Made by a program: the position numbers and the translations under genes
Source of the DNA: Haliclystus octoradiatus
Lineage: Eukaryota > Cnidaria > Staurozoa > Stauromedusae > Haliclystidae
DNA length: 64,000 bases
Direction: 5' to 3'
Assembly: GCA_916610825.1 (NCBI GenBank)
Contig: OU744451.1
Location: 11,658,864 to 11,722,863 of the forward strand
Part shown: piece by piece, positions 1-11,137 of the stretch
Layout of the letters: each line of letters begins with the position of its first letter
Numbering within the stretch: the first letter of the stretch is position 1
The notes under the pieces: generated by a model
Told to the model about the DNA's origin: nothing
The model's input: the letters and a program-made list of their open reading frames with translations, nothing else
Databases searched by the model: none

Positions 1-196
1 TTTGATGACAATCTGTCTGCCTCTGGATTGAATGACCAACCTGGTATGTCGACACCTTCGATCAAACGAAAACAGATTGTAAGCAGCAGCCAGTCTTATA
101 AGTCGGAATCATGGTACAGACACAGACTTGGAAGAGGACCCCTCTAATAATTTAGTGTCATCAGCAGCAAAGAAATTATCAAAGGATAATGGAGAT
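1..196. other. Left edge: probable tail of the gypsy element
   Basis: No gene is called here. On the minus strand this lies just past the stop of the gypsy gag-pol frame and is probably the decayed end of its integrase region. On the plus strand frame 1 is open from the window edge for about 50 codons to a TAA near 148. A second frame stays open from about 125 to about 280 and is rich in Asp, Glu, Ser and Lys. The two would need a one-base shift to join, and the second overlaps integrase-like sequence read on the other strand, so I do not call a gene. Confidence 0.35.
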
Positions 197-3100
197 TTAG
201 TTGAGGGGAGATTTGCTGCTCAACGAAATTGTGAAAGAGTTACGCCCTCCGGAAATTATTGGCGGTATCGTTGGTGAACAGCTTAGCACAGTTGTAACAA
301 CGATTATGTGAACAAATAGCAAACAAATGCCAGTGTTAGCAAATAGCTGCATTAATGCCAGACACAATGGTGAAGTCGTAGTATCTTTGCCGAACTTTAC
401 TACACTTGGCCACCCAGAATAACGATCTACATACACCAGAAAATGCTGACCTTGAACTTCGAAGAAGTCGGCTGAAGTTGACTCAAAAATGCGAGTTGGT
501 AGCTCATCTTCTTTGTATGGCTCCTTTACCTGACTTGGGAGTAATTGCTGACAAGCTGTACACGTTTGAATAATTCGATCAATGTCATTTGATATTTTTG
601 GCCACCAAACAGTTTGACGTGCCCGTTGTTTAGTGCGAGTAATCCCTTGATGGGATGAATGCAGTCTTGACAGTATGTCAGAGCGACAGCAGGAAGGGAT
701 AACAATTTGCGAACCACGCAATACAAGTCCATTTTCAATTGAGAGTTCATGATGGATTTTATGAAATGGTTGTAGGCTCGTTGGAAGAGCATTGGCATGT
801 TTAGGAAAACCATTTGTGATCAGATTTTTAAGTGATGAATAGTCAGTATCATTCTTGGCTTTATCTTGAAGAGACTCTAGAGTGCGATCAGGCCAAGGTG
901 ATGTTTGGTGTGACGTGGAATTAACAAATGAGGTCATCATTGCTTCGATTTGAAGATTACATTCTTCTGCTAATTCATCTCCTGGTTGAGGCTGAGAAAT
1001 TGGTGACCTAGAAAGGGCGTCTGCTATATGGTGGTCTTTTCCTTTGGTCCACTCAGTCTTGAAACTGAATGGAGATAATTTGTATAGAAGTCGTTGTAGT
1101 CGAGGATTGTCTGTATCCGTGATTGAATAACTGTTCAAAATTGGAAGAAGTGGCTTATGATCCGTCACGACGGTGAAATTCGATTGACCCTGTAGATACA
1201 GACGACATTTAAGAGCTGCCCATGAGACTGCCAGACATTCTAGCTCAATGGTGGCGTATCGCTTCTCAGCATCACTTAGGAAACGAGATCCGCATTCTAA
1301 AAGTCGCCATTGACCATTCTGTCGTTGTAGCAGGGCGTATCCCAAACCATGAAGTCTAGAAGCATCAGTCTGCAGAACTAATGGAAGATCTTGTTGATAA
1401 AACGATAAAATTGGAGGCTTTTGAATAGCCTCTTTGACTGCTTGGAAAGCCGTATCGTGAATTGGCAGCCACTGGAATACATTAGTTGACTTAAGTAAAG
1501 GTCTCATTGGCTCTTTGAGAGCAGCTATGGATGGACAGAAGTTCGACAATTGTTCAACCAACCCAAAAAACGATCTCAGTTCTGTCAAGTTTAATGGGGT
1601 TGGGAAATCAGTTATAGCTTTGATTCTTTCTGTACTTGGTGTAATGCCTGAATGACTTATGTTATAGCCGACATACTTGACCGACGACTGTGCGAATATA
1701 AATTTGGTAGGATTCAAAGTGATGCCATGACGACGGCATTGCTGTAACAAAGATTGCATGTGCTCAACATGATCCCCGAATGATGTATCATACAACAGTA
1801 TGTCGTCAACCACTTTGCATGTTCGTGGTATTCCTTTCAGTGCCTGATCACCACGAAGGTTGTATTCGTCCCCACTGCTGATCAAACCCATGGTGGCACG
1901 TAAATATTTATATCTACCCCAAGGGGTTATAAATGTTGTTAGGGATTGACTAGACTCTTCCAAGGGGACTTGCCAGTACCCACTAGTTGCATCAAGTGTG
2001 GAAAAGTAAGTAGCTTCTTGGTCTATTTTAGCTATGGCTTCTTTGGGTGTAACTAAAGGGTACACAGGACGTTTGATATTTTGATTGAGAGCCCTCATAT
2101 CCCCTACTATGCGCAGGTCACCATTTGATTTGGTTGTGATATGCATAGGGGAGCACCAATCCGTGGGTTCAGATACAGGGCAAATAATCCCTTTTTGTAC
2201 CATAGAATTCAAAGTTTCTTGAGCTTTGACATGCCATGCGAATGGTAATGATCTGGCTGCTCGGACATGAACAGGCTTAGCATCAGGTTTTAATTGTATT
2301 TTCATTGGTTGTGTATTCATAGGCTTCAAATGTTCAGTTGAGTCAAAAACATCGTGAAAGTCATTCAATAATTGTTGTCGTATCGTGTTTATTTCTGTAG
2401 CAGTAGGTGGTACTGATATGTTTTGCTGTACGGTATTAACAGTTGTGGTCATGCTTTGTTGAGGATAATTTGGAGGTAATATTCCTAGATCTAAGGAAGC
2501 ATACCAGCTAAGTAGCATACCCTCGAGTTCATAAAATACTTTAATGGTTTCAGCTGTGTTTTTACGTCCGTGGGAAATTGTAGACTCAAAAGTGCCTATG
2601 CACTGAAGAGGTTGACCGTTGGCAGCTTTAATCGTTGGTCCCTTGTATTTCTTTAGGTCAGAATGTTTAATACCCATACGCTGTGCATTCCGCCATCCCA
2701 GACATGTAGCTTCAGCCCCAGAATCAGGAAGACAGATCATTGTCTTAGTAACCGTCTGATTAGGAATAGTAATTTTACATTCAATCCGTGGGGCTTTACG
2801 GCCAGAGCTTAATGCCATGACTATTGTATTCACGTCATCTGGTCTGTTAGTAGTGCTTTGTTCGTCAAGTGAATTAACTGCTTTTGGCTGTCGGCAAACT
2901 TTTGAAAAATGATTTGATGTTGTACAATTCCGACATTGTTTTCCCCAAGCCGGGCATTGCGTGGGGCGATGTGTGCACTTCCCCCCGCATCCAGGGCATG
3001 TTTTGTTGTTGCTACGCGGGACATCCGATCGTCTAGGCTTTGTGCTCGCTGCATTAACAACAACCTGAGACCCTATTGTCAATTGTTCCAAGTCATTTTT

Positions 3101-3985
3101 TGACGCTTGAAATGTCTCGCATAAGTCAATACAAGTAGTTAGTGACGTGAGTTTTTTCTCAAGTAGGCGTTTACGCAATTCACGATCATTAACACCTCTA
3201 ATTATGGTCGTTATGAAACGATCGTCCCGACCACACAAACAAAAATCACAATCACAGTTGTTTGCTAAAGCGTACAACGAAACTAAATAGGCGTGAAATG
3301 ACTCACCCTCCTGTTGTCGATGGTCTTGAAATTCTACACGATCACGTATTATATTTCTTTGACTTCTGAGCCAGTCTTTGATTCTTAATAATATTTCATC
3401 CATGGAAAGTTCTGTGGTGTTGTTTATACCAAGACGAGTCTCCAGTGTAATGAGCATATCGTGCGAAAGGAATGTTCGCAAAGCAGTCTCTTGTCTTGCA
3501 CGTGGGAAAACTGTAATGCCGGATAATTCCGCGTAATCTCTCCAATGTTGTGACCAGGCAGAGAAATCAGATAAGGATACAGTTGTTTCCAATTTTGCTG
3601 GTGCATTGGCACCCTTTAATGTCATATTATACACTGATGTTCGACTGCTGATAGACATACTTTCATCCTGTTGTTTTGTATTATCATGATTTGTCGATAG
3701 TGATAAATCAGCGGTTTGACTCACGGATACAACCGGTGTCTTGTTCTGTTGTAAATATTGTTCGAGGCGTGTGTTTTGAGCCTGTTGTTGGTTGTCTAAT
3801 TTAGACAATCTAGCGGTATACTCGCTGTCTCTCTTTTCTTGTTGTTGAATAGAGTTATTTTGCTGTTCGGCCATTCTCTGCATCATATTCATCAAATTGT
3901 CCATTGACACGATTGATTCTCCTGGATTGATAGAAGGCATAGGTAGTGCAGCGTGGCTGCTGCGCGTTGTGGGTTTCTCGGCCAT
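197..3985 (-). CDS. Ty3/gypsy retrotransposon gag-pol polyprotein, integrase end frameshifted
   Basis: One minus-strand frame of 1262 codons from the first ATG (protein begins MAEKP). Visible domains: a Gln-rich gag region; a cysteine-histidine zinc-knuckle region near residues 328-365; an aspartic protease with DSGAEA at Asp421; reverse transcriptase about 580-760, whose catalytic box reads VVDD at 725-728 where most relatives have (Y/F)VDD; RNase H about 870-985 (LQTDAS, then TDHKPL); an integrase zinc domain about 1075-1140; and the first catalytic Asp of the integrase core at 1173. After about residue 1190 the expected integrase sequence moves into another frame, around positions 260-330, so the second Asp and the Glu are not in this frame. 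Gag and pol are fused without a frameshift. The long intact stretch suggests a fairly recent insertion that is now defective, or whose 3' part lies outside the window. The family is certain; the clade is not. Confidence 0.93.
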   Translation of the reverse strand: MAEKPTTRSSHAALPMPSINPGESIVSMDNLMNMMQRMAEQQNNSIQQQEKRDSEYTARLSKLDNQQQAQNTRLEQYLQQNKTPVVSVSQTADLSLSTNHDNTKQQDESMSISSRTSVYNMTLKGANAPAKLETTVSLSDFSAWSQHWRDYAELSGITVFPRARQETALRTFLSHDMLITLETRLGINNTTELSMDEILLRIKDWLRSQRNIIRDRVEFQDHRQQEGESFHAYLVSLYALANNCDCDFCLCGRDDRFITTIIRGVNDRELRKRLLEKKLTSLTTCIDLCETFQASKNDLEQLTIGSQVVVNAASTKPRRSDVPRSNNKTCPGCGGKCTHRPTQCPAWGKQCRNCTTSNHFSKVCRQPKAVNSLDEQSTTNRPDDVNTIVMALSSGRKAPRIECKITIPNQTVTKTMICLPDSGAEATCLGWRNAQRMGIKHSDLKKYKGPTIKAANGQPLQCIGTFESTISHGRKNTAETIKVFYELEGMLLSWYASLDLGILPPNYPQQSMTTTVNTVQQNISVPPTATEINTIRQQLLNDFHDVFDSTEHLKPMNTQPMKIQLKPDAKPVHVRAARSLPFAWHVKAQETLNSMVQKGIICPVSEPTDWCSPMHITTKSNGDLRIVGDMRALNQNIKRPVYPLVTPKEAIAKIDQEATYFSTLDATSGYWQVPLEESSQSLTTFITPWGRYKYLRATMGLISSGDEYNLRGDQALKGIPRTCKVVDDILLYDTSFGDHVEHMQSLLQQCRRHGITLNPTKFIFAQSSVKYVGYNISHSGITPSTERIKAITDFPTPLNLTELRSFFGLVEQLSNFCPSIAALKEPMRPLLKSTNVFQWLPIHDTAFQAVKEAIQKPPILSFYQQDLPLVLQTDASRLHGLGYALLQRQNGQWRLLECGSRFLSDAEKRYATIELECLAVSWAALKCRLYLQGQSNFTVVTDHKPLLPILNSYSITDTDNPRLQRLLYKLSPFSFKTEWTKGKDHHIADALSRSPISQPQPGDELAEECNLQIEAMMTSFVNSTSHQTSPWPDRTLESLQDKAKNDTDYSSLKNLITNGFPKHANALPTSLQPFHKIHHELSIENGLVLRGSQIVIPSCCRSDILSRLHSSHQGITRTKQRARQTVWWPKISNDIDRIIQTCTACQQLLPSQVKEPYKEDELPTRIFESTSADFFEVQGQHFLVYVDRYSGWPSVVKFGKDTTTSPLCLALMQLFANTGICLLFVHIIVVTTVLSCSPTIPPIISGGRNSFTISLSSKSPLN

Positions 3986-4063
3986 CGTGCGATGTGAAGT
4001 TGTAATCACAATTAGGATAGCTTTATGTATGTATATACAGTATGTTTATATTACGAGCTGGAT

Positions 4064-4079
4064 CCTGTCAACTGCGCCA
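4064..4079 (-). other. Candidate primer-binding site of the gypsy element
   Basis: On the minus strand TGGCGCAGTTGACAGG follows directly after a CA dinucleotide and lies about 80 bases before the gag ATG. A primer-binding site begins with TGG, complementary to a tRNA CCA end, and sits just inside the 5' LTR, so position and first bases fit. I did not identify the matching tRNA. Confidence 0.4.
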
Positions 4080-4164
4080 TGTTGCATATGATAGATATAG
4101 ACACTATATTAATACACGTCTGTTGTAGTTGAACTCAATATCTAATAAGCCTGACGCATGCGTA
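4080..4164 (-). repeat. Possible remnant of the gypsy 5' LTR
   Basis: On the minus strand this segment starts TGATGTATC and ends GCAACA, with the TG...CA ends expected of an LTR, immediately upstream of the candidate primer-binding site. At about 85 bases it is much shorter than a usual LTR and it abuts the satellite, so it is probably truncated. The partner LTR would lie left of the window. Confidence 0.35.
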
Positions 4165-4172
4165 GTCAGATA

Positions 4173-7100
4173 CATCAATAATTGATAGTTAAAACTACAT
4201 AAGAAGGTGTATCTATATGTTACCTTTCTACAGTGTCCAATACTTCATTTTAAAGGGTTTTTTAATCAAGTTATTCATTTTCGACATTAAACCTATCGGG
4301 ACACAACGCGATTCTCATCACTAACAATAACACATGAATTTGATTCATTACAAACTATACTTAAATAACTATAATTGATAGTTAAAACTACATAAGAAGG
4401 TGTATCTATATGTTACCTTTCTACAGTGTCCAATACTTTTCATTTTAAAGGGTTTTTTAATCAAGTTATTCATTTTCGACATTAAACCTATCGGGACACA
4501 ACGCGATTTTCACATAACGCGATTTTCATCACTAACAATAACACATGAATTTGATTCATTACAAACTCTACTTAAATAACTATAAATGATAGTTAAAACT
4601 ACCTAAGAAGGTGTATCTATATGTTACCTTTCTACAGTGTCCAATACTTTTCATTTTAAAGGGTTTTTTAATCAAGTTATTCATTTTCGACATTAAACCT
4701 ATCGGGGCAGAACGCGATTTTCATCACTAACAATAACACATGAATTTGATTCATTACAAACTATACTTAAATAACTATAATTGATAGTTAAAACTACATA
4801 AGAAGGTGTATCTATATGTTACCTTTCTACAGTGTCCAATACTTTTCATTTTAAAGGGTTTTTAATCAAGTTATTTATTTTCGACATTAAACCTGTCGGG
4901 GCAAAACGCGATTCTCATCACTAACAATAACACATGAATTTGATTCATTACAAACTATACTTAAATAACTATAATTGATAGTTAAAACTACATAAGAAGG
5001 TGTATCTTTATGGTATCTTTCTACAGTGTCCAATACTTTTCATTTTAAAAGGTTTTTTAATCAAGTTATTCATTTTCGACATTAAACCTATCGGGACACA
5101 ACGCGATTTTCATCACTAACAATAACGCATGAATTTGATTCATTACAAAATATACTTAAATAACTATAATTGATAGTTAAAACTACATAAGAAGGTGTAT
5201 CTAATTGTTACCTTTCTACAGTGTCCAATACTTTTCATTTTAAAGGGTTTTTTAATCAAGTTATTCATTTTCGACATTAAACCTGTCGGGGCAAAACGCG
5301 ATTCTCATCACTAACAATAACACATGAATTTGATTCATTACAAACTATACTTAAATAACTATAATTGATAGTTAAAACTACATAAGAAGGTGTATCTATA
5401 TGTTACCTTTCTACAGTGTCCAATACTTTTCATTTTAAAGGGTTTTTTAATCAAGTTATTCATTTTCGACATTAAACCTATCGGGACACAACGCGATTTT
5501 CACATAACGCGATTTTCATCACTAACAATAACACATGAATTTGATTCATTACAATCTCTACTTAAATAACTATAATTGATAGTTAAAACTACATAAGAAG
5601 GTGTATCTATATGGTATCTTTTTACAGTGTCCAATACTTTTCATTTTAAAGGGTTTTTTAATCAAGTTATTCATTTTCGACATTAAACCTATCGGGGCGA
5701 GAACGCGATTCTCATCACTAACAATAACACATGAATTTGATTCATTACAAACTATACTTAAATAACTATAATTGATAGTTAAAACTACATAAAAAGGTGT
5801 ATCTATATGGTATCTTTCTACAGTGTCCAATACTTTTCATTTTAAAAGGTTTTTTAATCAAGTTATTCATTTTCGACATTAAACCTATCGGGACACAACG
5901 CGATTTTCATCACTAACAATAACACATGAATTTGATTCATTACAAACTATACTTAAATAACTATAATTGATAGTTAAAACTACATAAAAAGGTGTATCTA
6001 TATGGTATCTTTTTACAGTGTCCAATACTTTTCATTTTAAACGGTTTTTTAATCAAGTTATTCATTTTCGACATTAAACCTATCGGGACACAACGCGATT
6101 TTCACATAACGCGATTTTCATCACTAACAATAACACATGAATTTGATTCATTACAAACTCTACTTAAATAACTATAATTGATAGTTAAAACTACATAAGA
6201 AGGTGTATCTATATGGTATCTTTTTACAGTGTCCAATACTTTTCATTTTAAAGGGTTTTTTAATCAAGTTATTCATTTTCGACATTAAACCTATCAGGGC
6301 GAGAACGCGATTCTCATCACTAACAATAACACATGAATTTGATTCATTACAAACTATACTTAAATAACTATAATTGATAGTTAAAACTACATAAGAAGGT
6401 GTATCTATATGGTATCTTTCTACAGTGTCCAATACTTTTCATTTTAAAAGGTTTTTTAATCAAGTTATTCATTTTCGACATTAAACCTATCGGGACACAA
6501 CGCGATTTTCATCACTAACAATAACACATGAATTTGATTCATTACAAACTATACTTAAATAACTATAATTGATAGTTAAAACTACATAAAAAGGTGTATC
6601 TATATGGTATCTTTTAACAGTGTCCAATACTTTTCATTTTAAATAGTTTTTTAATCAAGTTATTCATTTTCGACATTAAACCTATCGGGACACAACGCGA
6701 TTTTCATCACTAACAATAACACATGAGTTTGATTCGTTACAAACTATACTTAAATAACTATAATTGATAATTAAAACAACATAAGAAGGTGTATCTATAT
6801 ATTACGTTTCTACAGTGTCCAATACTTTTCATTTTAAAAGGTTTTTTAATCAAGTTATTCATTTTCGACATTAAACCTATCGGGACACAACGCGATTTTC
6901 ACACAACGCGATTTTCATCACTAACAATAACACATGAATTTGATTCATTACAAACTATACTTAAATAACTATAATTGATAGTTAAAACTACATAAGAAGG
7001 TGTATCTATATGGTATCTTTCTACAGTGTCCAATACTTTTCATTTTAAAAGGTTTTTTAATCAAGTTATTCATTTTCGACATTAAACCTATCGGGACACA

Positions 7101-9838
7101 ACGCGATTTTCATCACTAACAATAACACATGAATTTGATTCATTACAAACTATACTTAAATAACTATAATTGATAGTTAAAACTACATAAAAAGGTGTAT
7201 CTATATGGTATCTTTTAACAGTGTCCAATACTTTTCATTTTAAATAGTTTTTTAATCAAGTTATTCATTTTCGACATTAAACCTATCGGGAAACAACGCG
7301 ATTTTCATCACTAACAATAACACATGAGTTTGATTCGTTACAAACTATACTCAAATAACTATAATTGATAATTGAAACAACATAAGAAGGTGTATCTATA
7401 TATTACGTTTCTACAGTGTCCAATACTTTTCATTTTAAAAGGTTTTTTAATCAAGTTATTCATTTTCGACATTAAACCTATCGGGACACAACGCGATTTT
7501 CACACAACGCGATTTTCATCACTAACAATAACACATGAATTTGATTCATTACAAACTATACTTAAATAACTATAATTGATAGTTAAAACTACATAAGAAG
7601 GTGTATCTATATGCTACCTTTCTACAGTGTCCAATACTTTTCATTTTAAAGGGTTTTTTAATCAAGTTATTCATTTTCGACATTAAACCTGTCGGGGCAA
7701 AACGCGATTCTCATCACTAACAATAACACATGAATTTGATTCATTACAAACTATACTTAAATAATTATAATTGATAGTTAAAACTACATAAGAAGGTGTA
7801 TCTTTATGGTATCTTTCTACAGTGTCCAATACTTTTCATTTTAAAAGGTTTTTTAATCAAGTTATTCATTTTCGACATTAAACCTATCGGGACACAACGC
7901 GATTTTCATCACTAACAATAACACATGAATTTGATTCATTACAAAATATACTTAAATAACTATAATTGATAGTTAAAACTACATAAGAAGGTGTATCTAT
8001 ATGTTACCTATCTACAGTGTCCAATACTTTTCATTTTAAAGGGTTTTTTAATCAAGTTATTCATTTTCGACATTAAACCTGTCGGGGCAAAACGCGATTC
8101 TCATCACTAACAATAACACATGGATTTGATTCATTACAAACTATACTTAAATAACTATAATTGATAGTTAAAACTACATAAAAAGGTGTATCTTATGGTA
8201 TCTTTTTACAGTGTCCAATACTTTTCATTTTAAAGGGTTTTTTAATCAAGTTATTCATTTTCGACATTAAACCTATCGGGACACAACGCGATTTTCACAT
8301 AACGCGATTTTCATCACTAACAATAACACATGAATTTGATTCATTACAAACTATACTTAAATAACTATAATTGATAGTTAAAACTACATAAGAAGGTGTA
8401 TCTATATGGTATCTTTTTACAGTGTCCAATACTTTTCATTTTAAAGGGTTTTTTAATCAAGTTATTCATTTTCGACATTAAACCTATCAGGGCGAGAACG
8501 CGATTCTCATCACTAACAATAACACATGAATTTGATTCATTACAAACTATACTTAAATAACTATAATTGATAGTTAAAACTACATAAGAAGGTGTATCTA
8601 TATGGTATCTTTCTACAGTGTCCAATACTTTTCATTTTAAAAGGTTTTTTAATCAAGTTATTCATTTTCGACATTAAACCTATCGGGACACAACGCGATT
8701 TTCATCACTAACAATAACACATGAATTTGATTCATTACAAACTATACTTAAATAACTATAATTGATAGTTAAAACTACATAAAAAGGTGTATCTATATGG
8801 TATCTTTTAACAGTGTCCAATACTTTTCATTTTAAATAGTTTTTTAATCAAGTTATTCATTTTCGACATTAAACCTATCGGGACACAACGCGATTTTCAT
8901 CACTAACAATAACACATGAGTTTGATTCGTTACAAACTATACTTAAATAACTATAATTGATAATTAAAACAACATAAGAAGGTGTATCTATATATTACGT
9001 TTCTACAGTGTCCAATACTTTTCATTTTAAAAGGTTTTTTAATCAAGTTATTCATTTTCGACATTAAACCTATCGGGACACAACGCGATTTTCACACAAC
9101 GCGATTTTCATCACTAACAATAACACATGAATTTGATTCATTACAAACTATACTTAAATAACTATAATTGATAGTTAAAACTACATAAGAAGGTGTATCT
9201 ATATGGTATCTTTCTACAGTGTCCAATACTTTTCATTTTAAAAGGTTTTTTAATCAAGTTATTCATTTTCGACATTAAACCTATCGGGACACAACGCGAT
9301 TTTCATCACTAACAATAACACATGAATTTGATTCATTACAAACTATACTTAAATAACTATAATTGATAGTTAAAACTACATAAAAAGGTGTATCTATATG
9401 GTATCTTTTAACAGTGTCCAATACTTTTCATTTTAAATAGTTTTTTAATCAAGTTATTCATTTTCGACATTAAACCTATCGGGACACAACGCGATTTTCA
9501 TCACTAACAATAACACATGAGTTTGATTCGTTACAAACTATACTCAAATAACTATAATTGATAATTAAAACAACATAAGAAGGTGTATCTATATATTACG
9601 TTTCTACAGTGTCCAATACTTTTCATTTTAAAAGGTTTTTTAATCAAGTTATTCATTTTCGACATTAAACCTATCGGGACACAACGCGATTTTCACACAA
9701 CGCGATTTTCATCACTAACAATAACACATGAATTTGATTCATTACAAACTATACTTAAATAACTATAATTGATAATTAAAACTACATAAGAAGGTGTATC
9801 TATATGTTACCTTTCTACGGTGTCCAATACTTTTCATT
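4173..9838. repeat. Satellite array, ~194-bp monomer, about 28 copies
   Basis: Head-to-tail monomers share landmarks such as attgatagttaaaact, acagtgtccaatactttt and tttcgacattaaacct. Successive starts at 4181, 4374, 4585 and 4780 give spacings of 193, 211 and 195. The longer form carries a 16-17-bp internal repeat of 'acataacgcgatttt' type. Variant monomers recur in fixed order: the block at about 5960-7570 reappears at about 8153-9763 (offset 2193), and a three-monomer sub-block repeats every ~602 bp (for example 6586 and 7188). Short open frames in it are by-products of the repeat. The array lies between the gypsy element and the TTAA element. I see no gene in it. Confidence 0.97.
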
Positions 9839-10164
9839 TTCTATTAACAACAATTTATATTAAGTTAACATGTTATCCTGTTACAATATCATATATCCTC
9901 TAATTACAATTAAATAGAATAAAATTACTTTATATATTTATTCTCTTCGTTGTCATATTTACCTTGTCAGCCTCTTGTTGATTTCATATAAATTGATTAT
10001 AAAATAAAGAACTTACATGAGGTTGTTAAATATTTATGAAATAGTTCTATATTAAATAATCGTTCGATATCGATTAGTTGTATGTCAAATAATTTCTAGG
10101 ATGTAATAGAAAACGATATATCATTCGAAGAATAAAACTTTCACCTATATAGGTACAGGTACCG
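9839..10164. other. AT-rich spacer, nothing recognised
   Basis: The satellite stops abruptly here and AT-rich single-copy-looking sequence follows. I found no open frame, exon or repeat that I can support. Confidence 0.6.
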
Positions 10165-10435
10165 AGTCGTGTCCCGATAAGTTTAATGTCGAAAATTAAT
10201 AACTCGATGAAAAACCCCTTTAAAATGAATAGTATTGGATACCAAACAAAGATAACATATATTTACACCTTCGTCTGCAGTTTTAATTATAGCTATTTAG
10301 CAGGAGTTTGTAATGAATCAAATTCATGCGTTACTGTTGCGTTGTATCACGTTGGCGTTGTGTCCCGATAAGTTTAATGTCGAAAATGAATAACTTGATG
10401 AAAAAGCTCTTTGAAATGAAAAGTATTTAAGTGCA
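10165..10435 (-). repeat. Diverged satellite monomers in inverted orientation
   Basis: The motif 'gtcccgataagtttaatgtc' occurs at about 10170 and again at about 10361, 191 bases apart. It is the reverse complement of the satellite's 'gacattaaacctatcgggac'. The intervening bases also follow the reverse-complemented monomer, including aatgaatcaaattcatg. This is about 1.4 monomers, clearly older than the main array and pointing the other way. Confidence 0.88.
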
Positions 10436-10650
10436 CGCCCCTGCGATAGGTGCACGCCGGTAATACACTTCATATTTTATTAAAAGTTTAAAGTGCACGC
10501 CTTGCTACAACGCCCTGCTACAGGAACACGCTGGTAGTATTCTTCATATTTAATTTAATACTAGACTGGTAGTATTCTTCATATTTAAAAAGTTTTTAGT
10601 GCACGCCCCTGCGATAGGTGCACGCTGGCAATATTCTTCATATTTAAAAA
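10432..10650. repeat. Degenerate tandem repeat with GTGCACGCC units
   Basis: Units containing gtgcacgcc(cctgcgatag) followed by 'attcttcatatttaa' recur at about 10432, 10492 and 10607, with one partly duplicated unit between. No coding content. Confidence 0.75.
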
Positions 10651-11137
10651 CCGTGGTATTTTGAATGGAAATAATTACTAACACATTTATTATCTGTTAT
10701 ACGGCACTATCTTTAAAGTGGGAATAAACCCCCAGACTATCTTTACGTATGTAGTAGATCCCGACGTGAAAAAAACAGTGGCGTAATTTTTTTATCGATC
10801 TGGAAATTATTTCTTGATGAAAAACGCCTTCAAAGTGGTGTTTTGACCCAAATGTCGCTAAGAAAAAAAGGGATTGGATCTAGCTTTATGACGACAAAGT
10901 CACAAGTCGTGCGGTTTGTCTAACAGACTTTAGAGTGGGCTAATTACGCGACGCTATCTTTGAGGTGACCTAGCTCCGAGAGGTCACATAACAAAAATTT
11001 CTGACAAGGCTGAGCCATGAACAAACATATACACTCCCGAATTACGTAAAAAGATGCAATTTGTGATTACAGGAGCAGAATAAAATCTATTGCAACGCTC
11101 AGTCGAAATAATTTCTCGTAGCGTCATTAAGCGCGAT

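Noticed and set aside
7081..7110. CENP-B-box-like ttttcgacattaaacctatcggg
   Set aside because: A CENP-B box needs seven bases between TTCG and CGGG; here there are thirteen. The resemblance is partial.
5570..8625. Repeated 86-codon minus-strand frames in the satellite (5570-5830, 6172-6432, 8365-8625)
   Set aside because: They are the same satellite dimer read in one frame. Identity comes from higher-order duplication, and most monomers break the frame.
4173..9838. CRISPR array
   Set aside because: Units are ~194 bp with no unique spacers, in a eukaryotic genome; this is a satellite.
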